A stretch of DNA of 64,000 nucleotides from Paraspadella gotoi. Taxonomy: Eukaryota > Chaetognatha. The notes below the pieces were generated by a model that was given only the letters and a program-made list of their open reading frames with translations, was not told where the DNA came from and did no database searches. Positions 13,241 through 24,062 of this stretch are shown one piece after another. Location of the stretch: NCBI GenBank assembly GCA_051294375.1, contig CM119265.1, positions 24,947,697 to 25,011,696 of the forward strand, given 5' to 3'. Position 1 is the stretch's first letter, and the number at the start of each line of letters is the position of its first letter. Made by a program: the position numbers and the translations under genes.

Positions 13241-14153
13241 TTCTGTTTTTTCGGATCTTGTTATTGACGCGCGTCGAAATTTTGACCCAGTAACTCGAGC
13301 TGCAAATCTAGGGGAGATATTTTTCGTCGTCGTCGTCGTCGTGATCGGTAGCTTCGGTTTCCCTGGAGATTTCACAGACGTGTTCACAAAATAAAAAAAA
13401 AAACAAAAAAAAAACAAACTCAGACTCGAGAAAAGAGATTAACGAATGCAGCGCCGCCGTTGGTCGAAAAATGCGACGGTTTAGAGGTGAAGGAAACAAA
13501 GAATAAGAATTTTTGTCAGGGAAAATTCCATTTTATTAAAAAACAACAAAAAAACACTGAAATTTTCAATAAATTTTTTTTTTCATATTGAATCGTTTGA
13601 CGCAGAACTTTAAACTCAGACTTCTCTAGATCGAATGAGTCATTTTTACCGCAAATTTAAAGACTTTCTAGAATTTCTATCACGATTGGTGTCAAATATT
13701 ATATGTGTGTATCATCTATATAATGTTTCGCCATAACCTCGGCTCAATACTAAATAAATCAGCGAGTCTATTAACAATACTTTTTTAACAGGATATAAAA
13801 AAGTTTCCCCAATGCCCAGTGTTCAGTTCGTGACCCCAAGTCGAGTCTTCAAGAAAGCGATCGCTCTTCTTCACCAATTTGATTGGATTTAATTCGCTTA
13901 TACCCACTCGGTCGGTGAACCTTGAACCAGACAACAACATCGTTGAATGATTAAGACTTTGAAAAAACCGAAAGTGAATCTCGATCGAATCATTTCTGAG
14001 TCAGAAAAAAAAAAATCTAATGATCATTTCCAAATGAGGAATGAATCAACAATGAATTCTCGAGGTCGTTCAACTTGAGAAGTTTTTTTTTCACCCCAAT
14101 TTATTTTTTTTCAAACGCAACCTTTTTTCCGTTTACTTTTTAAAGATGTCGAG

Positions 14154-14154
<1 letters not shown>

Positions 14155-14228
<74 letters not shown>

Positions 14229-14322
14229 TTTTTTAAGGAATGGGGGGAGTTTAAAAACATTCGGAAGTAATAATGTGCGAAGCTTTTAAGTTGTAAAAGT
14301 TCTAAGAAATAAAAAAGACAGT

Positions 14323-14407
<85 letters not shown>

Positions 14408-14498
14408 AGAAAGAGAGAGAGAGAGAGAGAGAAAGAAAGAGATAGATAGAGAGAGAGAGGGAGGATGTTTTTCACGGGGCGAGATTCCACTCTTGATG

Positions 14499-14566
<68 letters not shown>

Positions 14567-14654
14567 AAAGAAGAGAGAGAGAGAGAGAGAGAAAGAAAGA
14601 GATAGATAGAGAGAGAGAGGGAGGATGTTTTTCACGGGGCGAGGTTCTACTCTT

Positions 14655-14736
<82 letters not shown>

Positions 14737-14742
14737 GAGAGC

Positions 14743-14779
<37 letters not shown>

Positions 14780-14815
14780 AAGAAAGAGATAGATAGAGAG
14801 AGAGAGGGAGGATGT
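14155..14815. repeat. Compound (GA)n array with three copies of a unique 40-bp spacer
   Basis: Long (GA)n blocks are punctuated by near-identical spacers (GGAGGATGTTTTTCACGGGG core) at about 14460, 14620 and 14808. The higher-order unit is therefore roughly 160-190 bp of GA repeat plus spacer. Confidence 0.85.
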
Positions 14816-15044
14816 TTTTCACGGGGCGAGGTCCCACTCTTAGAAAAAACAGAAAAGTAGTTCGCGCGCTGGTACAAACTGGATCCAACCGTTTGCCGCT
14901 CCGCCTTCGCCCGGCAAAAAAATTTGGAATTTTATTTTTTTATATTAAAACTTTTTTTAAACTTTACGATGGTTAAGATAGTATTTAAGTAGACATAAAG
15001 TGACCAAAATTGGTCTCGATTGAAAACCTGCCTGGTCCTGCTAT

Positions 15045-15115
15045 GTAATTATCTTGAAAGTGTGATGGAGGCCTTAAACCACCAATTTTTTTTAAAGGAT
15101 AGATTAATCTATTTC
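15045..15115 (+). mobile_element. Dispersed repeat, truncated copy
   Basis: Carries only the conserved core (ATTATCTTG, then GTGTGATGGAGGCCTTAAAC and CACC) of the family seen at 12240 and 33440, followed by AT-rich sequence. Confidence 0.55.
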
Positions 15116-15185
15116 AAATCAGTTAATTGTTGAAATCTACCCGTACAAACCAGTAGTACTCGCTAATATTGACAAACAAACTCAC

Positions 15186-15239
15186 AAGTATAAACGATAA
15201 ACAATTCCAGTGCCAGTCGCTCACGCAGCAGCCCGCCAT
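15186..15239 (-). CDS. Possible first coding exon of a small membrane protein
   Basis: On the minus strand an ATG in good context (AAAGAATGG) opens 18 codons (MAGCCVSDWHWNCLSFIL) that end exactly at a GTGAGT donor. The frame would continue as hydrophobic residues if unspliced, stopping at 15123. Cys/Trp content is high. No downstream exon was identified between here and the gene starting at 9747. A TGACGTAA, one base off the CRE consensus, lies about 32 bp upstream. Confidence 0.25.
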
Positions 15240-16250
15240 TCTTTTCCAAGGTCGCACGTAATCTGGTTCTGACGTAATGTGAGATCCCAAAACCGAGCGG
15301 GTCGATTTAACCTGGGATTCTTTCTGACGATAGTTGACTCTTTTTGTTTTTAATTCAAACAAACTTTAATTTTAAAGGTTCTTTTTAAATTAGGACAGCC
15401 TTATATATTATATTAACCATATCCGTTTTTATAAATAATAACTTAATCTTCATCATTATTCTTTTTATCTTGGACTTTTCGCAGCGATGAACTCTGACCT
15501 TTCCATATTTGATACGAATCAAATCGAGCGAAAATACAGATATGTGAGCTAAGATATTTTTATTTTTTGACTTTCGTTCGGTTCTTTGTATAGAAAATAT
15601 GAAAAAAAAAATTAGTGAAAGGGATAACAAATTATAAACTTACAATAGACATACGATTGAGGGGGAAAATGAACAAGACTTAAAAACTTTGACAGTGCGG
15701 CGCTCTCAATCGCCCGCTAAACTTTAAAAGCAATGACGGGCATTAAGATTTATTACTGAGTAGATTTTTTCGCTTAACGAAAACCAAACTTTGCAAAAAT
15801 AATAATATTTAATATTCGTCCTAAAAATCATGACCTATTTCGGTCATTCCCAAAATCTTACGTCTTTTGTTCTCTTTTCCCTTCGATCCGAGTTTCCCTC
15901 TTTTCCCGCCGACGGCGCCAGGATCGAGGAATCGTTGAGACTCGAGACGAAACTTCAACTCGAAAGTCGAAAACTGGGAGACGAGAAGTTGAATTCCAAA
16001 ATTCGTTCCTTTCGTCTCCGACTTTTTATTTCTCGATCTTTGGCCCAAATTCTAAAACTCTGCCGCTTTTATTTATTTTGGTTGCCATTCTCGAGTCAGA
16101 TTATCTGACGTCATTTAAATTTCCTGATTCAACAGTTTACATTTACATTGAAAGAAGGCCCGACGTTTTGGACTCTAGAAACGAAGACATTTACTAAAAC
16201 AATATTACCAAAGATATCGGCGACTCTTAATCCCGTGAAAGGAAAAAAAA
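15240..16250. other. Upstream region of the myosin light chain gene
   Basis: AT-rich to 15830, then a mixed-composition segment to 16110 whose plus and minus open frames lack splice or homology support. It probably holds the promoter and 5' UTR of the gene starting at 16251. Confidence 0.4.
16106..16113. promoter_or_regulatory. CRE octamer TGACGTCA upstream of the myosin light chain gene
   Basis: A perfect palindromic CREB/ATF site, 138 nt upstream of the ATG. Function is inferred from position only. Confidence 0.4.
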
Positions 16251-17604
16251 ATGTCTGGACTCACGGAAGACCAAATGATGGAATTTCAAGAGACTTTTTG
16301 TCTCTTCGAAACCAGAGGTAAGTTTTGAGGCGACTTACTACCGGTCTCTCTCTCTAAACCCCTCCTCTCTCTAGTTTTAAGAGTCCTTTAGTTCTTTAAA
16401 AAGTCAACTCTTGCTTTTATAAGCTTTTATAAGTATTTGTAAATATTTTATTGTTGCGGTGAATGTTTCGCCATCACGAGATCAATCCTCACACCAACTT
16501 TGTCGATCCACTCCATACCCCTCAATCTTGACCTCCTTCCACCCCCCCCAAGGCGACGGCCGCGTCGAGGCGAGCAAGATCGGCGACGTGTTGCGCGCGT
16601 TGGGCCTCAACCCGACCGAGGCCGACGTCAAGAAGCTCATCCTCGAAGTCACGCATCAAGGACGTCAGTTTATTTTTACTTTACAAATTTGTTATCGGTG
16701 GAACGTGAGAGTTTTTTTTCTGTTTTTGATCGCGGCGCGATTCAATAAGATAATTTTTGTTGAAATGAGCTGAGAAAAAAAACAACTATATTTTTAGTCG
16801 CCAATTTAACTTTTAAATCAGGCATTGTAAGTAAAAGGATAAAAGACAAAAAGAAGAAAGTAAATAACGAAACTTATTATCAATAGCGATAACGCCGAGT
16901 CCCGTTCCTCACTGCGATCCTCAACCCTCTCTACTCCCCCACCTCCCCCCCTAACACCCTCTCCTCGCAGAGAATCAAATCCAGTTCCAACAGTTCGTGC
17001 CGATCTACCAAGCAGTCGCCAAGCGGAAGGACGTGACGACGGCCGAGGATTTCATCGAAGGGTTCAAAGTGTTCGACAAGGACGCCAACGGGTCGATCTC
17101 TTCCGCCGAGTTGAGGCACCTGCTCACTACTTTAGGCAAGGGGGCGATGGATTATATCATATCGACAATGTTAATTTTGTTATTATGACCGTTTCTGTCA
17201 ATCGGTGAGTTTTTGTTGATTTATTTATATATTTAATTAAAATTTGTTGGTGGATCTAATAATACAACTGGATAAAGCTAAGTTATAAGTCTATATTATA
17301 AGTCATCAAAGAATCAATCAAACAACCAAATCGGGCAACATCAAATAAATTATTCACTAGTCTACTAAACGTTTAAAAGATCGTTTTAAATTTTTTATAA
17401 ATCAATCAATCAATCAATCAAGTATGTATGTACTATGTAATCGACATTCCTTCAATAAATCAATCAAGCAATCGATCAATCAACCTCCCAGGTGAGCGGC
17501 TGACGGACGAGGAGGTCGAGCTTCTCGTCTCCCCGCACGAAGATCCTCACGGAAACGTCAACTACGAGGAGTTCGTGCGTCACATCCTTACGGCGTCGTA
17601 TTGA
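16251..17604 (+). CDS. Mlc-c: Myosin essential light chain, non-muscle (Mlc-c/MYL6) type, 4 exons, 151 aa
   Basis: Exons 16251-16317, 16553-16663, 16971-17135 and 17492-17604 total 456 nt (152 codons with stop). All junctions are in phase 1. The protein binds the first IQ motif of a class II myosin heavy chain lever arm. It begins MSGLTEDQMMEFQETFCLFE, the usual N-terminal EF-hand helix of essential light chains. It then carries GDVLRALGLNPTEADVKKL, FVPIYQAVAKRKD, the FDKDANGSISSAELRHLLTT loop and ERLTDEEVELL, ending ILTASY. These match the insect cytoplasmic light chain and vertebrate MYL6 pattern better than insect muscle Mlc1. It lacks the long Ala-Pro N-terminal extension. Exon 3 ends at AG followed by GCAAGG, so intron 3 would be a GC-AG intron; exon 4 continues in frame. 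The ATG sits after an A-run, a suitable animal context. Confidence 0.93.
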
Positions 17605-19166
17605 ACATTCAAGATGCGGCGTCAACTCGGAAATTATTGGCCGATGTTATTCTCTTTCCCCGATACCTTCGTCGGTCTCTCGATCCCAAGCGCAATACCA
17701 AGCATTTAAATTTCGTTACAAGCAAAAACTAAAATTTCTGAGTTAAATTTAATCTTGTAAAAAATCTTTCGAAAAAAAAAACCGCCCTAAAAAATACGAA
17801 ATGCGCCCCTTTCGCATCTGTGTGTACGCATCCTTTTTGCATCGATTTGACGAATTGCCGCATTCCTATCGACAGTGCCTTCGCAAATTCATTCTTAAGT
17901 TTCTTTGTCTATCATTTGTCTTCGCATTTCCCTCGTCTCTTTCTCGATTGTTTCTTCCTAGTTTTTTTTATTAACATTAACTATATTCTTTTAATATCAT
18001 TTTTCCCATCACTTTTACCCTTTAAACTGCTCATCTTATCTTTTTGCTTCTTGTTCTCTAAGTAAAGCGAAAAAGGTTTGTTTTAACTTCTTATTTTGCG
18101 TCTTAACTTTGCCATTGTATTAATGACGGATTTTTATTTCAAACTTTAAAGTACTTTAAGGCGCGTTTTATCTCCGTAGGATAGCTTTATATATGTTGGC
18201 TAACTTTTTTATATTTGATTGCATAACTTTTAACTCTTAATACCTTATCAAAGTTTTTACTTGGCTTTAATTTTTTTTGTGCACGTTTTATCCGAATGCA
18301 TCTGTTTTTATGAATTTTTCGCGATTATTTTTAGTAAAAACACTTTTTGACAAATTTAAGAACAAAATGCGGCTTTTATTTTTGAAAAAAAAAAGAAATT
18401 GTACAATGTTTTTTCCCCTTACCATATACAAAAAATAAAATGTTAAAAACTTAAAATTACTCTTTTTTTCGATGATGATTTTGCAATGGAAGAATTTTAG
18501 TTGAGTTTAAAAGTTATTTCCGTAAAAATTTCACAACGCGTTCCAAATGTGAGGGAAAATCTCGAGGTGAAGATCGTGAGATGAACTGATAGGCCACGCC
18601 TCTGATTCACAAATTGACCACGCCCCCTTTTCACATCAAGAAAATAGAAATAACTCATGTAATGTTATTTCAAAATATATATTTAAAATTTAACAATTTT
18701 ATACTTAGCATTTCATAGTTATTTGTGGAAGAAAAAATTAAAATTAGGTTAATTGTGAAGCTAAGCAATAGTATGTTACAATTCTATAGTTTTTTATTAA
18801 ATAAGAAATGAATAAATCTTTCACGTAGTAATTGTTACTATTTTTGTAATAAATTGAGATATTCATTAATATTCATTAATATTCATTAATAACTTGAGAA
18901 CAAGTAATCGTCTGCTTATGAGAGTGAGTTCAAATTAAAGTTCTTTCAGTAGATAATGATTGATATAAACTAAAAGTAAAATTTGACAAATAATGACAAA
19001 GTCGTTGATAATTTCTCATTATTTTGCGTAAAAATTTCTTACAAAACTTTAAAATTCAATTAAAAAAAAAACTTGCTTGGATCAAAATTTTTTGACTTCA
19101 CTACGATGTTATAAAAAACATTATATTTTTAAAGATGGGTTATTTCTATTTTCTTTCACGGGGTGT
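17605..19166. other. 3' UTR and intergenic sequence after the myosin light chain gene
   Basis: AT-rich. AATAAA-like signals occur at about 18433. At 18865-18890 there are three tandem ATTCATTAAT units. No gene seen. Confidence 0.45.
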
Positions 19167-20899
19167 CTAGGGAATCGAGTATCCGAGGGCGAAGACGTAG
19201 GCGAGCCACTTGGCGATTTCCTCCAAGAGGAAAAAGTAGAGGAGCATGACGGAGTAATGAATCATTCGTTGAGTGCTGGAGCGGGGATCCAGGAGCCTCT
19301 GAAAATGGAGGGCGGGGGTTAGCGAACGGGAGGGATTAAGATCATGTCTCTGACTTGTACCCATAACCGATACCCAATTATCTTTGGTTCCCTCACATGG
19401 GTTTAGACTATAAGGACAATAATATTGGTATAACTGAGGATTATTAATGTTAACGTCATAATAAGCAGAGTGAAACTAAAAGTAGGTTTAATATTTTGAT
19501 GTTTCTTGATGAGGACAAAAGCAAAAAGCAAAACGATACATACGAAAATATTTTGTAAAAAAAAAATTCGCTTTACTTAGAAACAGACGAAATGATTATG
19601 AAACATCAAATTACTAAACTTATGATGTATAATTGTATATGCTAACTTCCGGTTCACCTGGGCGCCGCTTTCAGCAGGAGGAGCGGCGGCGCGGCGGTTC
19701 TTGACGTCGAGTCGCGGCGGGACTTGACTCTTCATCATGTTTTCGAAACTGAAAAGAATTTGTCATTAAAAGGTTTATGTCCATCATTAGTACTTTTTTT
19801 TAATCTCTTTTATTTTTTTTATTTCTTTATATTTTCATTTATTTGTTATTTGTTTGTATATTTATTTGTTCATTTTTTTATTTATCTATTTATTTTTTTA
19901 ATTTATTTTTAAATTTATTTGTTTATTTATTTATTTACTTATTTACTTTCTCATTCCATGAACTAAACCCAGATTTCTCAAAATCAACGAAGGCCAACGA
20001 GTTTAATAAACGATGAATCATTTATCGATAGACGTGAAATCAATCAATCAATCAATCAATCAATCAGCGCCCTTTTCTCTTTTTTTTTCCTCTCACTTCT
20101 TCCCCAGATCGAGAAATTGCTTCTCCTCCCTCACGTTCCCCCCCTGCGCCCCCTTCCGGTCCGTCTCCGCATCCTTGTAGACGGTGTCCTTTTCCATCGT
20201 CCCGTTGTAAAAGATATTTTCCACGGTCACGTTGTCGAACTTGAGACTCCCGTTGTGCTTTTGTTCGGAATCCAGTTCGTCGACCGTTCGGTGATGATAG
20301 AGGGTACTAGCGTCTTCGATGTCTGAACCGAGAGGCCAGCGAGGGAAACAAATGAACGCGGAAAAGTTTTTAAAAAAAAATTTTTTTTGGTGGTTTGTTA
20401 ATCGTTTGAGTGATAATGTAGAGGCGTTTTTTATTGAGCCGATAAAATAAAAAAAAAATTAAAGAGAGCGAATGCAGCAGAATGAGTACATTGAAAAATT
20501 TATAATTAAGTCTGTAAGTTGTCATCGAAAAGTAATTAAGAAGAGATGATCTAAAATGGGATTCCCTGTTCACATGAAAATCAACCTTGTGGGCCGAGGC
20601 TTTTCTTATGGTTTAGGCAAACAACACTCAACGACGCCGTCGCATCGAAAAAGAAGCTCGACGCGCCAAATTAACGTCCAAATCAAACGTAACTCACGCC
20701 CAATTAACACTCGTCTCACATCCTCTCACATCTTCGTCCCCTCCACCCAATTGATAAGGTCCTCAGTCGCCATCGGCATGCGTCCCTTCGCGCCACGAAA
20801 AGGAAGTGATGCAGAGTCTTCCGCGGATCCAAACGTCCCGTCGTGGCTGTCGTAGATCATGAGGTTGCACCAGATGTTGCTGGCGGTGGTTGTCGCCCT
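19167..20899 (-). CDS. 3' part of an unknown gene with a hydrophobic C-terminus
   Basis: Three minus-strand exons chain in phase: 20097-20322, 19658-19748 and 19167-19298 (donors GTGAGA and GTGAAC; acceptors GTTCAG, TTTCAG and TTTTCAG). They encode an acidic segment with NGS, NVT and NGT sequons, then FENMMKSQVPPRLDVKNRRA, an Ala-rich linker, and a C-terminal hydrophobic stretch (VMLLYFFLLEEIAKWLAYVF) ending ALGYSIP. A fourth candidate exon at 20730-20899 (SNIWCNLMIYDSHDGTFGS, then ASLPFRGAKGRMPM and INWVEG) reads convincingly but ends in phase 2, whereas the next exon needs phase 1. Either a small exon is missing or there is an indel. No family recognised. A sequon-rich acidic part before the helix suggests a lumenal or extracellular domain with a very short tail. 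Confidence 0.6.
19800..20070. repeat. T/A-rich low-complexity sequence and (CAAT)n within an intron
   Basis: ATTTATTT-type degenerate repeat at 19805-19950, then (AATC)n at 20038-20066, all in the intron between two exons of the preceding entry. Confidence 0.7.
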
Positions 20900-21095
20900 C
20901 TTTCACCGGGTGAGGCAGGGAGGGTGTCGCCTTGTCGCGAAGCAAGAATCTGCGAAAACGCGCAGGGTGGCGGAAAAAAGGTTTTTTTTTCATTATTGAC
21001 ACGAATTTTCTTCGTCTGTCTGTCCTCTTTTTTTTCAAAAAATTTGAGAACAGCGGAAGTAGAATGAATTGCAAAAAAAAAAGAAAGAAAATGCA

Positions 21096-21230
21096 AACTT
21101 TAGCTATCTTTATAAAATGAAAAATTTAGCTATCTTTATAAATGAAAACCTAGCTATCTTTTATAATAATGAAAACTTTAGCTATCTTAATAAATAAAAA
21201 CTTTATCTATCTTTAGAAATTAAACTTATG
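21096..21230. repeat. Tandem repeat, about 30-bp unit (AACTTTAGCTATCTTTATAA)
   Basis: Five degenerate copies in a row, each with the word AGCTATCTT or TATCTATCTTT. Confidence 0.8.
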
Positions 21231-21468
21231 CTAGTCTTATATAAATTGCCGACGAATATAGCAACATAGAAATTAAGAAAGAGCAGTAATGTGTCTTTTT
21301 AAATTAGCTCTTAAAAAAATTGTAACCTAAAAAAAAATCACCAGTTTTCATGACTCAACGCCAGGCATCCTTTCCGCCTTGCTTTTAAAATGAAATGCGC
21401 CTGGTTTTAAATTAAAATGCACCACCGTAAAATAGGAAATGCACCTGTCTTTATAAGAGCCATGATCG

Positions 21469-21528
21469 TCATTCAGCCACGTATTCGCCGGCGCCGTTTC
21501 CGTCGTCCATAGAGGCGACCGATTGTGA
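21469..21528 (-). CDS. Last exon of an unidentified gene
   Basis: A minus-strand exon of 20 codons from 21528 to TGA at 21469, reading SQSVASMDDGNGAGEYVAE. The acceptor (CGCCACGCTTGCAG) is preceded by about 70 bp of (CT)n on this strand, which makes an unusually long polypyrimidine tract. Upstream exons should lie to the right; the best candidate is the coding-like block at 22387-22500 next to an assembly gap. No family recognised. Confidence 0.4.
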   Translation of the reverse strand, partial: SQSVASMDDGNGAGEYVAE

Positions 21529-21552
21529 CTGCAAGCGTGGCGAGGAGAGAGA

Positions 21553-21612
<60 letters not shown>

Positions 21613-22142
21613 AGAGAGAGAGAGAGAGAGTTTTCCGCAGTACCTTTCCCTAAACGCTAACCAACCATAGTAACATTTTCGCGAGCGAGCGAGCTCCACT
21701 CCACACGTCCGAATCCAGTTCCCCACTTCCAACTGCAACTTCCCACTTCCTCTTCCCACTCCACTATCCCACTCCAACCCTACTTTAACACTATCTCAGA
21801 CCGATTCTACTCTGCATTTCGAAAATCCACAGCAGTCGTCGCCGCACAATCGCTTCCACTTAGTCTCGGCCGAAGCGAATCCACTGTCGGCATCGTCTGG
21901 CAACAAAATTCGAGTTTTATTTAGGTTTATAACTTATATTGTTTAATTCCGATAAAATAAGTTGAGAGTTAATATTTAGGAAATTTATAAGGGCCAAACC
22001 ACAACAACAACCGAAGGACCAGGAAGACTAGAACAACAAGAACAACAAGAACAACAAGAACAAAAACTACCCTAACGGAACAACAAGTACAAAAGAACAA
22101 CAACAACAAAAAAAGTAAAAAGCACTTTTATCAATAACTAAA

Positions 22143-22386
22143 NNNNNNNNNNNNNNNNNNNNNNNNNNNNNNNNNNNNNNNNNNNNNNNNNNNNNNNNNN
22201 NNNNNNNNNNNNNNNNNNNNNNNNNNNNNNNNNNNNNNNNNNNNNNNNNNNNNNNNNNNNNNNNNNNNNNNNNNNNNNNNNNNNNNNNNNNNNNNNNNNN
22301 NNNNNNNNNNNNNNNNNNNNNNNNNNNNNNNNNNNNNNNNNNNNNNNNNNNNNNNNNNNNNNNNNNNNNNNNNNNNNNNNNNNNNN
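22143..22386. other. Assembly gap (N)
   Basis: A run of 244 N. It directly abuts coding-like sequence on its right. Confidence 1.
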
Positions 22387-22500
22387 CACGCCTCCTGGTT
22401 CCGTCGCGGCGCCGAAATCGAGGAACCGGAAGTGACGCCCGTCGCCGGTCGGTGGCGTCGAGATCCATTTGGGAGCGACTTTGACCCGAAAGACGAGATT
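22387..22500 (-). CDS. Coding-like fragment, strand ambiguous
   Basis: A GC-rich block is open on both strands. On minus it reads LVFRVKVAPKWISTPPTG and HFRFLDFGAATEPGG into the gap. On plus it reads ASWFRRGAEIEEPEVTPVAG and RWRRDPFGSDFDPKDE. The minus reading would fit the neighbouring last exon at 21469. Neither frame was recognised. Just to its right a 40-bp unit (GTGGGACGTTGATTCTAGTT) occurs twice in tandem (about 22508-22590). Confidence 0.25.
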
Positions 22501-23179
22501 TTTTTTATCGTGGGACGTTGATTCTAGTTACATCCGGGGATTTTGTTATCGTGGGACGTTGATTCTAGTTACATCCGGGGATTTTTTTTATCATGTTTCT
22601 GTCAGTTGTTGGAAAAGACGGTGACGACGAAAGAAATATTTATTTCAATTCATTTTTTCATTAATAATTAATTTTAATTTATTTTACTTTAAAATACATA
22701 AAGTATAAAATACCAGTTAATTGTACCTATACTATAATATCTATAATATATATCTATACTATAATATCTATACCTGTAATGTATTTTCTCTTTTAACTAC
22801 TTTTTTAAATTTAAGGAATTAAAGAAATCTCGGACAAGAACTTCCGGTGACATGGGGGTCAATTTTGTGAGGTTGATCCCTCGAGACTCGAGAGTCAAGG
22901 TCAAAGTCTGACCCGATTTTCTTCCTTTCCACTTCTTTTCACTTTTGGCTTTCTCGATTGGAATTTGAACTTTATCATTTTCTCTTATGAGTTTATCAAT
23001 TTATGTACTTCCCTTTTTTTTTATACTTTTTTCCCTTTTTTTCCCCTTATTTTCCCTTTTTTGCCCTTTTTTTTCCTCCTTCACTTAATTCCAATTCCTC
23101 TTTCTTCTCTCAAAACCCAATTCTTAACTTTTTTCCCTCAAAAGTTGAGAATTTTTTTTTCCCTCTTTGTATCCCAGAA

Positions 23180-23325
23180 ATAGCGGTGGTCGTCGTCGTC
23201 GTCGTCGTTGTTGTGCTCGTCACCGCTGCCGTCGTCGTCGTCGCCATCGTTGTCGTTGTTGTGCTCGTCACCGCTGCCGTCGTCGTCGCCGTCGTCGTCG
23301 TCGTCGTTTGGAGATTAATGCGAAG
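23180..23325. repeat. (GTC)n triplet repeat containing a tandem 54-bp duplication
   Basis: Two copies of GTTGTGCTCGTCACCGCTGC followed by GTC runs. On the minus strand one frame gives Asp runs with a repeated GSGDEHNN, but it has a stop upstream and no acceptor, so it is left as a repeat. Confidence 0.75.
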
Positions 23326-23814
23326 GTCGTCCTAAATGTCACCTCCTCAAAAATTTTGAAAAATGAATAAAAAGAATCGGGCCCTTGGGGAAGTTGGCAG
23401 GCGAGTTCCGGTGGGTTGGGTAGGGTAAGTCGAAGTTGGGGGGGCGGGTAGTGGGGTGAGATAGAGAGAGAGAGAGAGAGTGCGCGTCGGCGAACGTGGA
23501 GGGGGAATTTTTTGAAGGCCATGAGCCCCTTCTCTATATGGATCATTTTTCAAAGTTACTTCCTCCACTTTCTTCCTCGTGTTGGGCACCTCTCTATTTT
23601 TTTATTTCCATCCCTCCTTTCTTCTTCTCTTTCTTCACTTTTTTTTTATATCTGGTCTTAACTTTCTTCTCTTAGTCCCTTCCTTTTCTATTTAAAGACT
23701 GACCGCTTTTTCTGTTTTTCTGGGTTTTTTTTTCTGTGTTTTTGTTTTAACTTTTAAATATTTTTTCTTCCTGACTTTTTCATTTTTTTGGTTATTGCTC
23801 ACACTAACTTCATT

Positions 23815-24062
23815 NNNNNNNNNNNNNNNNNNNNNNNNNNNNNNNNNNNNNNNNNNNNNNNNNNNNNNNNNNNNNNNNNNNNNNNNNNNNNNNNNNNNNN
23901 NNNNNNNNNNNNNNNNNNNNNNNNNNNNNNNNNNNNNNNNNNNNNNNNNNNNNNNNNNNNNNNNNNNNNNNNNNNNNNNNNNNNNNNNNNNNNNNNNNNN
24001 NNNNNNNNNNNNNNNNNNNNNNNNNNNNNNNNNNNNNNNNNNNNNNNNNNNNNNNNNNNNNN
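23815..24062. other. Assembly gap (N)
   Basis: A run of 248 N, entered from a T-rich stretch. Confidence 1.

Noticed and set aside
20117-20326. Plus-strand 69-codon frame
   Set aside because: Shadow of the minus-strand exon 20097-20322, which chains in phase with its neighbours.
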